Assembly: GCF_038502225.1 (NCBI RefSeq)
Contig: NW_027196476.1
Coordinates: forward strand, 25,001 to 89,000
Direction of reading: 5' to 3'
Source: Cherax quadricarinatus
Taxonomy: Eukaryota; Arthropoda; Malacostraca; Decapoda; Parastacidae
DNA length: 64,000 bases
Positions within the stretch are counted from its first letter, which is position 1, and each line of letters begins with the position of its first letter. The notes under the pieces are model-generated. The model made no database searches. It was not told where the DNA came from and saw nothing but the letters and a program-made list of their open reading frames with translations. A program made the position numbers and the translations under genes. Shown in pieces: positions 31,471-44,214 of this stretch.

Positions 31471-34400
31471 AGGGGGTGTGGGCCATGGGTTATGTACACT
31501 TGTGTTGTGCAGGTGTGGGCCATGGGTTATGTACACTTGTGTTGTGCAGGTGTGGGCCATGGGTTATGTACACTTGTGTTGTGCAGGTGTGGGCCATGGG
31601 TTATGTACACTTGTGTTGTGCAGGTGTGGGTCATGGGTTATGTACACTTGTGTTGTGCAGGTGTGGGCCATGGGTTATGTACACTTGTGTTGTGCAGGTG
31701 TGGGCCATGGGTTATGTACACTTGTGTTGTGCAGGTGTGGGTCATGGGTTATGTACACTTGTGTTGTGCAGGTGTGGGCCATGGGTTATGTACACTTGTG
31801 TTGTGCAGGTGTGGGCCATGGGTTATGTACACTTGTGTTGTGCAAGTGTGGGCCATGGGTTATGTACACTTGTGCTGTGCAAGTGTGGGCCATGGGTTAT
31901 GTACACTTGTGTTGTGCAGGTGTGGGCCATGGGTTATGTACACTTGTGTTGTGCAGGTGTGGGCCATGGGTTATGTACACTTGTGTTGTGCAGGTGTGGG
32001 CCATGGGTTATGTACACTTGTGTTGTGCAGGTGTGGGTCATGGGTTATGTACACTTGTGTTGTGCAGGTGTGGGCCATGGGTTATGTACACTTGTGTTGT
32101 GCAGGTGTGGGCCATGGGTTATGTACACTTGTGTTGTGCAGGTGTGGGCCATGGGTTATGTACACTTGTGTTGTGCAGGTGTGGGTCATGGGTTATGTAC
32201 ACTTGTGTTGTGCAGGTGTGGGCCATGGGTTATGTACACTTGTGTTGTGCAGGTGTGGGTCATGGGTTATGTACACTTGTGTTGTGCAGGTGTGGGCCAT
32301 GGGTTATGTACACTTGTGTTGTGCAGGTGTGGGCCATGGGTTATGTACACTTGTGTTGTGCAGGTGTGGGTCATGGGTTATGTACACTTGTGTTGTGCAG
32401 GTGTGGGCCATGGGTTATGTACACTTGTGTTGTGCAGGTGTGGGCCATGGGTTATGTACACTTGTGTTGTGCAGGTGTGGGCCATGGGTTATGTACACTT
32501 GTGTTGTGCAGGTGTGGGTCATGGGTTATGTACACTTGTGTTGTGCAGGTGTGGGCCATGGGTTATGTACACTTGTGTTGTGCAGGTGTGGGCCATGGGT
32601 TATGTAACACAAGTGTGGGCCATGGGTTATGTACACTTGTGCTGTGCAAGTGTGGGCCATGGGTTATGTACACTTGTGTTGTGCAGGTGTGGGCCATGGG
32701 TTATGTACACTTGTGTTGTGCAGGTGTGGGCCATGGGTTATGTACACTTGTGTTGTGCAGGTGTGGGCCATGGGTTATGTGCACTTGTGTTGTGCAGGTG
32801 TGGGCCATGGGTTATGTACACTTGTGTTGTGCAGGTGTGGGCCATGGGTTATGTACACTTGTGTTGTGCAGGTGTGGGTCATGGGTTATGTACACTTGTG
32901 TTGTGCAGGTGTGGGCCATGGGTTATGTACACTTGTGTTGTGCAGGTGTGGGCCATGGGTTATGTACACTTGTGTTGTGCAGGTGTGGGTCATGGATTAT
33001 GTACACTTGTGTTGTGCAGGTGTGGGCCATGGGTTATGTACACTTGTGTTGTGCAGGTGTAGGCCATGGGTTATGTACACTTGTGTTGTGCAGGTGTAGG
33101 CCATGGGTTATGTACACTTGTGTTGTGCAGGTGTGGGTCATGGATTATGTACACTTGTGTTGTGCAGGTGTGGGCCATGGGTTATGTACACTTGTGTTGT
33201 GCAGGTGTGGGCCATGGGTTATGTACACTTGTGTTGTGCAGGTGTGGGTCATGGATTATGTACACTTGTGTTCCGCAGGTGTGGGTCATGGGTTATGTGC
33301 ACTTGTGTTGTGCAGGTGTGGGCCATGGGTTATGTACACTTGTGTTGTGCAGGTGTGGGCCATGGGTTATGTACACTTGTGTTGTGCAAGTGTGGGCCAT
33401 GGGTTATGTACACTTGTGTTGTGCAGGTGTGGGTCATGGGTTATGTACACTTGTGTTGTGCAGGTGTGGGTCATGGGTTATGTACACTTGTGTTGTGCAG
33501 GTGTGGGCCGGGGGTTATATACACTTGTGTTGTGCGGGTGTGGGCCATGGGTTATGTACACTTGTGTTGTGCAGGTGTGGGCCATGGGTTATGTACACCT
33601 GTGATGTGCAACTGTGGGCCATGGGTTATGTACACCTGTGTTGTGCAGGTGTGGGCCATGGGTTATGTACACTTGTGTTCTGCAGGTGTGGGCCATGGGT
33701 TATGTACACTTGTGTTGTGCAGGTGTGGGCCATGGGTTATGTACACCTGTGTTGTGCAACTGTGGGCCATGGGTTATGTACACCTGTGTTGTGCAGGTGT
33801 GGGCCATGGGTTATGTACACTTGTGTTGCGCAGGTGTGGGCCATGGGTTATTTACACTTGTGTTGTGCAAGTGTGGGCCATGGGTTATGTACACATGTGT
33901 TGTGCAAGTTTGGGCCATGGGTTATGTACACTTGTGTTGTGCAGGTGTGGGCCATGGGTTATATACACTTGTGTTGTGCAGGTGTGGGTCATGGGTTACG
34001 TACACTTGTGTTGTGCTTGTGTGGGCAATGGGTTATGTACACTTGTGTTGTGCAGGTGTGGGCCATGGGTTATGTACACTTGTGTTGTGCAGGTGTGGGC
34101 CATGGGTTATGTACACTTGTGTTGTGCAGGTGTGGGCTATGGGTTATGTACATTTGTGTTGTGCAGGTGTGGGCCATGGGTTATGTACACTTGAGTTGTG
34201 CAGGTGTGGGCCATGGGTTATGTACACTTGTGTTGTGCAGGTGTGGGTCGGGGGTTATGTACACTTGTGTTGTGCAAGTGTGGGCCATGGGTTATGTACA
34301 CTTGTGCTGTGCAGGTGTGGGCCATGGGTTATGTACACTTGTGTTGTGCAGGTGTGGGCCATGGGTTATGTACACTTGTGTTGTGCAGGTGTGGGCCATG

Positions 34401-37190
34401 GGTTATGTACACTTGTGTTGTGCAGGTGTGGGTCATGGGTTATGTACACTTGTGTTGTGCAGGTGTGGGCCATGGGTTATGTACACTTGTGTTGTGCAGG
34501 TGTGGGCCATGGGTTATGTACACTTGTGTTGTGCAGGTGTGGGTCATGGGTTATGTACACTTGTGTTGTGCAGGTGTGGGCCATGGGTTATGTACACTTG
34601 TGTTGTGCAGGTGTGGGCCATGGGTTATGTACACTTGTGTTGTGCAGGTGTGGGCCATGGGTTATGTACACTTGTGCTGTGCAAGTGTGGGCCATGGGTT
34701 ATGTACACTTGTGTTGTGCAGGTGTGGGCCATGGGTTATGTACACTTGTGTTGTGCAGGTGTGGGCCATGGGTTATGTACACTTGTGTTGTGCAGGTGTG
34801 GGCCATGGGTTATGTACACTTGTGTTGTGCAGGTGTGGGTCATGGGTTATGTACACTTGTGTTGTGCAGGTGTGGGCCATGGGTTATGTACACTTGTGTT
34901 GTGCAGGTGTGGGCCATGGGTTATGTACACTTGTGTTGTGCAGGTGTGGGCCATGGGTTATGTACACTTGTGTTGTGCAGGTGTGGGTCATGGGTTATGT
35001 ACACTTGTGTTGTGCAGGTGTGGGCCATGGGTTATGTACACTTGTGTTGTGCAGGTGTGGGTCATGGGTTATGTACACTTGTGTTGTGCAGGTGTGGGCC
35101 ATGGGTTATGTACACTTGTGTTGTGCAGGTGTGGGCCATGGGTTATGTACACTTGTGTTGTGCAGGTGTGGGTCATGGGTTATGTACACTTGTGTTGTGC
35201 AGGTGTGGGCCATGGGTTATGTACACTTGTGTTGTGCAGGTGTGGGCCATGGGTTATGTACACTTGTGTTGTGCAGGTGTGGGCCATGGGTTATGTACAC
35301 TTGTGTTGTGCAGGTGTGGGTCATGGGTTATGTACACTTGTGTTGTGCAGGTGTGGGCCATGGGTTATGTACACTTGTGTTGTGCAGGTGTGGGTCATGG
35401 GTTATGTACACTTGTGTTGTGCAAGTGTGGGCCATGGGTTATGTACACTTGTGCTGTGCAAGTGTGGGCCATGGGTTATGTACACTTGTGTTGTGCAGGT
35501 GTGGGCCATGGGTTATGTACACTTGTGTTGTGCAGGTGTGGGCCATGGGTTATGTACACTTGTGTTGTGCAGGTGTGGGCCATGGGTTATGTGCACTTGT
35601 GTTGTGCAGGTGTGGGCCATGGGTTATGTACACTTGTGTTGTGCAGGTGTGGGCCATGGGTTATGTACACTTGTGTTGTGCAGGTGTGGGTCATGGGTTA
35701 TGTACACTTGTGTTGTGCAGGTGTGGGCCATGGGTTATGTACACTTGTGTTGTGCAGGTGTGGGCCATGGGTTATGTACACTTGTGTTGTGCAGGTGTGG
35801 GTCATGGATTATGTACACTTGTGTTGTGCAGGTGTGGGCCATGGGTTATGTACACTTGTGTTGTGCAGGTGTAGGCCATGGGTTATGTACACTTGTGTTG
35901 TGCAGGTGTAGGCCATGGGTTATGTACACTTGTGTTGTGCAGGTGTGGGTCATGGATTATGTACACTTGTGTTGTGCAGGTGTGGGCCATGGGTTATGTA
36001 CACTTGTGTTGTGCAGGTGTGGGCCATGGGTTATGTACACTTGTGTTGTGCAGGTGTGGGTCATGGATTATGTACACTTGTGTTCCGCAGGTGTGGGTCA
36101 TGGGTTATGTGCACTTGTGTTGTGCAGGTGTGGGCCATGGGTTATGTACACTTGTGTTGTGCAGGTGTGGGCCATGGGTTATGTACACTTGTGTTGTGCA
36201 AGTGTGGGCCATGGGTTATGTACACTTGTGTTGTGCAGGTGTGGGTCATGGGTTATGTACACTTGTGTTGTGCAGGTGTGGGTCATGGGTTATGTACACT
36301 TGTGTTGTGCAGGTGTGGGCCGGGGGTTATATACACTTGTGTTGTGCGGGTGTGGGCCATGGGTTATGTACACTTGTGTTGTGCAGGTGTGGGCCATGGG
36401 TTATGTACACCTGTGATGTGCAACTGTGGGCCATGGGTTATGTACACCTGTGTTGTGCAGGTGTGGGCCATGGGTTATGTACACTTGTGTTCTGCAGGTG
36501 TGGGCCATGGGTTATGTACACTTGTGTTGTGCAGGTGTGGGCCATGGGTTATGTACACCTGTGTTGTGCAACTGTGGGCCATGGGTTATGTACACCTGTG
36601 TTGTGCAGGTGTGGGCCATGGGTTATGTACACTTGTGTTGCGCAGGTGTGGGCCATGGGTTATTTACACTTGTGTTGTGCAAGTGTGGGCCATGGGTTAT
36701 GTACACATGTGTTGTGCAAGTTTGGGCCATGGGTTATGTACACTTGTGTTGTGCAGGTGTGGGCCATGGGTTATATACACTTGTGTTGTGCAGGTGTGGG
36801 TCATGGGTTACGTACACTTGTGTTGTGCTTGTGTGGGCAATGGGTTATGTACACTTGTGTTGTGCAGGTGTGGGCCATGGGTTATGTACACTTGTGTTGT
36901 GCAGGTGTGGGCCATGGGTTATGTACACTTGTGTTGTGCAGGTGTGGGCTATGGGTTATGTACATTTGTGTTGTGCAGGTGTGGGCCATGGGTTATGTAC
37001 ACTTGAGTTGTGCAGGTGTGGGCCATGGGTTATGTACACTTGTGTTGTGCAGGTGTGGGCCGGGGGTTATGTACACTTTTGTTGTGCAGGTGTGGGCCAT
37101 GAGTTATGTACACTTTTGTTGTGCAGGTGTGGGCCATGGGTTATGTACACTTTTGTTGTGCAGGTGTGTGCTATGGGTTACACCGCACCT
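31471..37190. repeat. 37-bp satellite array, about 154 copies (5.7 kb)
   Basis: The unit contains gtgtgggccatgggttatgt followed by acacttgtgttgtgcag. It has no stop codon on + and its length is 1 mod 3, so all three + frames stay open; the longest runs 1116 codons (33066-36416). The period in protein is 37 residues. The minus strand has stops through the 'tta' in each unit. The units are very similar. A block of about 1.6 kb with rare variants is repeated at a distance of exactly 2812 bp (76 units); for example ttccgcag lies at 33271 and 36083. This is not a gene. Confidence 0.97.
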
Positions 37191-38825
37191 GTGCTTTAGG
37201 TGGTGTAGGTCATGGGTTACATACAACAGTGGTGTGGGTGGTGTGAGTCATGGGTTACATACAACAGTGGTGTGGGTGGTGTGAGTCATGGGTTACATAC
37301 AACAGTGGTGTGGGTGGTGAGAGTCATGGGTTATATACAACAGTGGTGTGGGTGGTGTGAGTCATGGGTTATATACAACTGTGGTGTGGGTGGTGTGGGT
37401 CATGGGTTACAAACAACAGTGGTGTGGGTGGTGTGAGTCATGTGTTACATACAACAGTGGCGTGGGTGGTATGAGTCATGGGTTACATACAACAGTGGTG
37501 TGTGTGGTGTGAGTCATGGGTTACATACAACAGTGGTGTGGGTGGTATGAGTCATGGGTTACACATAACAGTGCTGTGGGTGGTGAGTCATGGGTTGCAT
37601 TCAACAGTGGTGTGGGTGGTGTGAGTCATGGGTTATATACAACAGTGATGTGAGTGGTATGAGTCATGGGTTACATACAACAGTGGTGTGGGTGGTATGA
37701 GTCATGGGTTACATACAACAGTGGTGTGGGTGGTGTGAGTCATGGGTTATATACAACAGTGATGTGAGTGGTATGAGTCATGGATTACATACAACAGTGG
37801 TGTGGGTGGTGTGAGTCATGGGTTACATACAACAGTGGTGTGGGTGGTGTGAGTCATGGGTTATATACAACAGTGATGTGAGTGGTATGAGTCATGGATT
37901 ACATACAACAGTGGTGTGGGTGGTGTGAGTCATGGGTTACATACAACAGTGGTGTGGGAGGTGTGAGTCATGGGTTACATACAACAGTGGTGTGGGTGGT
38001 GTTAGTCATGGGTTACATACAACAGTGGTGTGGGTGGTGTGAGTCAAGGGTTATATACAACAGTGGTGTGGGTGGTATGAGTCATGGGTTACATACAACA
38101 GTGGTGTGGGTGGTGTGAGTCATGGGTTATATACAACAGTGATGTGAGTGGTATGAGTCATGGATTACATACAACAGTGGTGTGGGTGGTGTGAGTCATG
38201 GGTTACATACAACAGTGGTGTGGGTGGTATGAGTCATGGGTTACATACAACAGTGGTGTGGGTGGTGTGAGTCATGGGTTACATACAACAGTGGTGTGGG
38301 TGGTATGAGTCATGGGTTACATACAACAGTGGTGTGGGTGGTGTGAGTCATGGGTTACATACAACAGTGGTGTGGGTGGTATGAGTCATGGGTTACATAC
38401 AACAGTGGTGTGGGTGGTGTGAGTCATGGGTTATATACAACAGTGGTGTGAGTGGTGTGAGTCATGGGTTACATACAACAGTGGTGTGGGTGGTATGAGT
38501 CATGGGTTACATACAACAGTGGTGTGGGTGGTGAGAGTCATGGGTTATATACAACAGTGGTGTGGGTGGTATGAGTCATGGGTTACATACAACAGTGGTG
38601 TGGGTGGTGTGAGTCATGGGTTATATACAACAGTGGTGTGGGTGGTGTGAGTTATGGGTTATATACAACAGTGGTGTGGGTGGTATGAGTCATGGGTTAC
38701 ATACAACAGTGGTGTGGGTGGTGTGAGTCATGGGTTACATACAACAGTGGTGTGGGTGGTATGAGTCATGGGTTACATACAACAGCGGTGTGGGTGGTGT
38801 GAGTCATGGGTTACATACAACAGTG
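37191..38825. repeat. 38-bp satellite array, about 43 copies
   Basis: The unit contains gtgtgggtggtgtgagtcat followed by gggttacatacaacagtg. It shares catgggttay-tacaa with the adjoining 37-bp unit and gtgtgggtgg with the following 10-bp array. Variant units (tgatgtgagtggtatgag) recur in patches near 37640, 37755, 37870 and 38140, showing local block duplication. Confidence 0.95.
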
Positions 38826-40397
38826 GTGTGGGTGGTGTGGATGGTGTGGGTGGTGTCGGTAGAATGGGTGGTGTGGGTGGTGTGGGTGATGTGGGTGGCG
38901 TGGGTGGTGTGGGTAGTATGGGTGGTGTGGGTGGTGTGGGTGGAGTGGGTGGTGTGGGTAGTGGGTGGTGTGGGTGGTATGAGTCATGGGTTACATACAA
39001 CAGTGGTGTGGGTGGTGTGGGTGGAGTGGGTGGTGTGGGTAGTGGGTGGTGTGGGTGGTATGAGTCATGGGTTACATACAACAGTGGTGTGGGTGGTGAG
39101 AGTCATGGGTTGCATTCAACAGTGGTGTGGGTAGTGTGGGTCGTGGGTTACATAGAGCAGTGGTGTGGATAGTGTGGGTGGTGTGGGTGTTGTGGGTGGT
39201 GTGGGTGGTGTGGGTGGTGTGGGTGGTGTGGATGGTGTGGGTGGTGTCGGTAGTATGGGTGGTGTGGGTGGTGTGGGTGGTGTGGGTGATGTGGGTGGCG
39301 TGGGTGGTGTGGGTAGTGTGGGTGGTGTGGGTGGTGTGGGTGGTGTGGGTGGTGTGGGTGGTGTGGGTGGTGTGGGTGGTGTGGGTGGTGTGGGTAGTGT
39401 GGGTGGTGTGGGTGGTGTGGGTAGTGTGGGTGGTGTGGGTAGTGTGGGTGGTGTGGGTAGTGTGGGTGGTGTGGGTGGTGTGGGTGGTGTGGGTGGTGTG
39501 GGTGGTGTGGGTAGTGTGGGTGGTGTGGGTGGTGTGGGTGTTGTGGGTGGCGTGGGTGGTGTGGGTAGTGTGGGTAGTGTGGGTAGTGTGGGTGGTGTGG
39601 GTAGTGTGGGTGGTGTGGGTAGTGTGGGTGGTGTGGGTGGGGTGGGTCGTGTGGGTGGTGTGGGTAGTGTGGGTAGTGTGGGTGGTGTGGGTGGTGTGGG
39701 TAGTGTGGGTGGTGTGGGTAGTGTGGGTGGTGTGGGTAGTGTGGGTAGTGTGGGTGGTGTGGGTGGTGTGGGTGGTGTGGGTGGTGTTGGTGGTGTGGGT
39801 GGTGTGGGTGGTGTGGGTGGTGTGGGTGGTGTTGGTGGTGTGGGTGGTGTGGGTGGTGTGGGTGGTGTGGTTCGTGTGGTTGGTGTGGGTAGTGTGGGTA
39901 GTGTGGGTGGTGTGGGTGGTGTGGGTGGTGTGGGTGGTGTTGGTGGTGTGGGTGGTGTGGGTGGTGTGGGTGGTGTGGGTGGTGTGGGTGGTGTGGGTGG
40001 TGTTGGTGGTGTGGGTGGTGTGGGTGGTGTGGGTGGTGTGGGTGGTGTGGGTGATGTGGGTGGCGTGGGTGGTGTGGGTAGTGTGGGTAGTGTGGGTAGT
40101 GTGGGTGGTGTGGGTAGTGTGGGTGGTGTGGGTAGTGTGGGTGGTGTGGGTGGTGTGGGTAGTGTGGGTGGTGTGGGTAGTGTGGGTAGTGTGGGTGGTG
40201 TGGGTGGTGTGGGTAGTGTGGGTGGTGTGGGTAGTGTGGGTGGTGTGGGTAGTGTGGGTAGTGTGGGTGGTGTGGGTGGTGTGGGTGGTGTGGGTGGTGT
40301 TGGTGGTGTGGGTGGTGTGGGTGGTGTGGGTGGTGTGGGTGGTGTGGGTGGTGTGGGTGGTGTGGGTAGTGTGGGTGGTGTGGGTGGTGTGGGTGGC
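38826..40397. repeat. 10-bp G/T-rich array (gtgtgggtgg)n
   Basis: About 1.57 kb of gtgtgggtgg with gtgtgggtag and other single-base variants. Islands of the 38-bp unit remain at about 38980-39010 and 39050-39160. It is nearly C-free on + and stop-free, which gives meaningless Val/Trp and Gly/Val frames of over 450 codons. Confidence 0.95.
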
Positions 40398-40560
40398 TTT
40401 CCTCTTCTTTTCCGTTCCTTTATTGACTACGTTTCGCCCACACAGTGGGCTTTTTCAAGTCACAAACAGTTCTTCTTTTCCGTCTTTCCTCTCTTCTTTC
40501 TTCTTTCCTTCCATCATCTTAAATTCCTCTCCGATAGACCATGAGCTTCAATAGATTGAG
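40398..40560 (-). repeat. Dispersed module with hairpin and cgaaacgt core, minus strand
   Basis: Read on -, 40415-40462 gives a cttgaaaaag, cccactgtgtggg, cgaaacgtagtcaataaagg order. The same order occurs at 55153-55195 at the 5' side of LINE-C, and a related order sits in the foldback at 14.5 kb. A C/T-rich stretch follows to 40560. No coding. Confidence 0.65.
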
Positions 40561-40571
40561 CTTCATATATG

Positions 40572-41120
40572 ATCATGTAGCTGGGTGGGTAGCGCACTTA
40601 CCTCACACGCTGAGAGCCGTGGTTCGATCCCCGGTACGGCTGGAAACATTAGGGCGTGTGTCCTTGAGACACCTGCTGTTAATGTTTACCTAGCAGTAAG
40701 TAGGTACCTGGGTGTTAGTCACCTTACACATGCTGTTCTTGTTCACCTAACGATAAGTAGGTACCTGGGTGTTAGTCACCTTACACATGCTGTTCCTGTT
40801 CACCTAGCAGTAAGTAGGTACTTGGGTGTTAGTCACCTTACACATGCTGTTCCTGTTCACCTAGCAGTAAGTAGGTACCTTGGTAGTCTACCTTACACAT
40901 GCTGTCCCTGTTCACCTAGCAGTAAGTAGGTACCTGGGTGTTAGTCACCTTACCCTTGCTCTCCCTGTTCACATAGCAGTAAGTAGGTACCTGGATGTTA
41001 GTCACCTTACACCTCCTGTCCCTCTTCACCTAGCAGTAAGTAGGTACCTATGTGTTAGTCCACTGGTGTGGGTGGCATCCCGGGACAAAATTAACCTAAG
41101 TTGCGGGAAATGCTCTACAT
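40572..41120 (+). mobile_element. tRNA-derived SINE with amplified 57-bp tail
   Basis: The head (about 40575-40645) has an A-box-like tagctgggtgggtagcgcac and a B box ggttcgatcccc, the layout of a Pol III promoter from a tRNA. The body then has gtaggtacctgggtgttagt, which is repeated about six times at 57-bp spacing (40700, 40757 and so on). It ends with ggcatcccgggacaaaatta. A second, unamplified member of the same family lies at 51965-52150. The Pol III promoter boxes could drive transcription if intact. It is not a functional tRNA. Confidence 0.8.
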
Positions 41121-41205
41121 AACCTGGAACTTTCTGTAAAGTGTGTCATTGACGTCATTAATTTGAGCTTTGGTCTGTATAAGTTGTATCAAATACTTGT
41201 GGAGA

Positions 41206-41207
41206 TA

Positions 41208-41299
<92 letters not shown>
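41206..41299. repeat. (ATT)n microsatellite
   Basis: About 94 bp of pure ATT. It follows the SINE by some 85 bp. Confidence 0.97.
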
Positions 41300-41300
<1 letters not shown>

Positions 41301-41399
41301 ACATAATAGCAGTTGATCGTACATTGTGATGAAGGACTTACAGAGACGGAGGATCGAGCCTCCAGTCCTTGTACTGAATGAGTCATACGGTTGAGGATG

Positions 41400-42412
41400 G
41401 ATTATCCAACAATAATTATGCTGGAACAATACTCAACTAATTATGCTGGAACAATACTCAACTAATTATGCTGGAACAATACTCATCTAATTATGCTTGA
41501 ACAATACTCAACTAATTATGCTGGAACAATACTCAACTAATTATGCTGGAACAATACTCAACTAATTATGCCTGAACAATACTCAGCTAATTATGCTGGA
41601 ACAATACTCAACTAATTATGCTGGAACAATACTCAACTAATTATGCTGGAACAATACTCAACTAATTATGCTGGAACAATACTCAACTAATTATGCTGGA
41701 ACAATACTCAACTAATTATGCTGGAACAATACTCAACTAATTATGCTGGAATAATACTCAACTAATTATGCCTGAAATACACTCAACTAATTATGCCTGA
41801 ACAATACTCAGCTAATTATGCTGGAACAATACTCAACTAATTATGCCTTAACAATACTCAACTAATTATGCTGGAACAATACTCAACTAATTATGCTGGA
41901 ACAATACTCAACTAATTATGCTGGAACAATACTCAACTAATTATGCTGGAACAATACTCAACTAATTATGCTGGAACAATACTCAACTAATTGTGCTGGA
42001 ACAATACTCAACTAATTATGCTGGAACAATACTCAACTAATTATGCTGGAACAATACTCAACTAATTATGCATGAACTACACTCAACTAATTATGCCTGA
42101 AAAATACTCAGCTAATTATGCTGGAACAATACTCAACTAATTATGCCTGAACAATACTCAGCTAATTATGCTGGAACAATACTCAACTAATTATGCCTGA
42201 ACAATACTAAACTAATTATGCTGGAACAATACTCAACTAATTATGCTGGAACAATACTCAACTAATTATGCCTGAACAATACTCAACTAATTATGCTGGA
42301 ACAATACTCTACTAATTATTCTGGAACAATACTCAACTAATTATGCTGGAACAATACTCAACTAATTATTCTGGAACAATACTCAACTAATTATGCTGGA
42401 ACAATGCTCAAC
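41400..42412. repeat. 25-bp satellite array, about 40 copies
   Basis: The unit is built from aactaattatgctggaaca plus atactc. Variants tgcctgaac and tgcatgaac recur. It shares ctggaacaat with the arrays at 42.53 and 49.2 kb. A diverged AT-rich transition runs from 42413 to 42530. Confidence 0.95.
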
Positions 42413-42530
42413 TAATCAACATTATTATAACTGAAATAATTCCAAACTAACTAACATTATGATAGCGAGAATAATTCACAAATTAATCACACAATCGTGA
42501 ATTAAATAATTCTTAACTAATCCTCAATAA

Positions 42531-44092
42531 TACCCACAATACCGTTTCTGGTACAATTAACATCCCACAATACCATTTCTGGTGCAATTAACATCCCACA
42601 ATACCATTTCTGGTACAATTAACATCCCACAATACCATTTCTGGTGCAATTAACATCCCACAATACCGTTTCTGGTACAATTAACATCCCACAATACCAT
42701 TTCTGGAACAATTAACATCCCACAATACCGTTTCTGGTACAATTAACATCCCACAATACCATTTCTTGAACAATTAACATCCCACAATACCATTTCTGGA
42801 ACAATTAACATCCCACAACACCATTTCTGGAACAATTAACATCCCACAATACCATTTCTGGAACAATTAACATCCCATAATACCATTTCTGGAACAATTA
42901 ACATCCCACAACACCATTTCTGGAACAATTAACATCCCACAATACCATTTCTGGAACGATTAACATCCCACAATACCATTTCTGGAACAATTAACATCCC
43001 ACAATACCATTTCTGGTACAATTAACATCCCACAATATCATTTCTGGAACAATTAACATCGCACAATACCATTTCTGGAACAATTAACATCCCACAATAC
43101 CATTTCTGGTACAATTAACATCCCACAATACCATTTCTGGAACAATTAACATCGCACAATACCATTTCTGGAACAATTAACATCCCACAATACCATTTCT
43201 GGTACAATTAACATCCCAAAATACTATTTCTGGAACAATTAACATCGTACAATATCATTTCTGGAACAATTAACATCCCACAATACCATTTCTGGTACAA
43301 TTAACATCCCACAATACCATTTCTGGAACAATTAACATCCCACAATACCATTTCTGGAACAATTAACATCGCACAATACCATTTCTGGAACAATTAACAT
43401 CCCACAATACCATTTCTGGTACAATTAACATCCCACAATACCATTTCTGGAACAATTAACATCCCACAATACCATTTCTGGAACAATTAACATCCCACAA
43501 TACCATTTCTGGAACAATTAACATCCCACAATACCATTTCTGGAACAATTAACATCGCACAATACCATTTCTGGAACAATTAACATCCCACAATACCATT
43601 TCTGGAACAATTAACATCCCACAATACCATTTCTGGAACAATTAACATCGCACAATACCATTTCTGGAACAATTAACATCCCACAATACCATTTCTGGAA
43701 CAATTAACATCCCACAATACCATTTCTGGAACAATTAACATCCCACAATACCATTTCTGGAACAATTAACATCCCACAATACCATTTCTGGAACAATTAA
43801 CATCGCACAATACCATTTCTGGAACAATTAACATCGCACAATACCATTTCTGGAACAATTAACATCGCACAATACCATTTCTGGAACAATTAACATCGCA
43901 CAATACCATTTCTGGAACAATTAACATCCCACAATACCATTTCTGGTACAATTAACATCCCACAATACCATTTCTGGAACAATTAACATCCCACAATACC
44001 ATTTCTGGTACAATTAACATCCCACAATACCATTTCTGGTACAATTAACATCCCACAATACCATTTCTGGTACAATTAACATCCCACAATTC
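42531..44092. repeat. 31-bp satellite array, about 50 copies
   Basis: The unit is aattaacatcccacaatacc plus atttctggaac, with gtacaatt/gaacaatt and cccac/cgcac variants. The spacing is 31 bp (for example 42841 to 42872). It shares cacaatacc and ctggaacaatt with the 26-bp array at 49.2-51.9 kb. Confidence 0.95.
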
Positions 44093-44214
44093 CCTGGATG
44101 GAACAATTCAAACAAATTCCTGTCAGATTTATACCGCAGGTAAATTATAAATCTTCCTAGATTCTCTAAGACAGGAAAACTAATTCCCACTCTAGATATC
44201 AACTAATCCTAGCA

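Noticed and set aside
33066..36416. A 1116-codon protein gene
   Set aside because: It is pure 37-bp satellite with no stops in any + frame. The other two + frames are equally open over the same DNA.
39127..40554. Val/Trp- or Gly/Val-rich protein of over 450 codons
   Set aside because: Product of the stop-free 10-bp G/T repeat; overlapping frames give equally long products.
40575..40650. Functional tRNA gene at the SINE head
   Set aside because: It has A- and B-box-like words, but the 3' side runs into the SINE body without an acceptor stem or T-run terminator.
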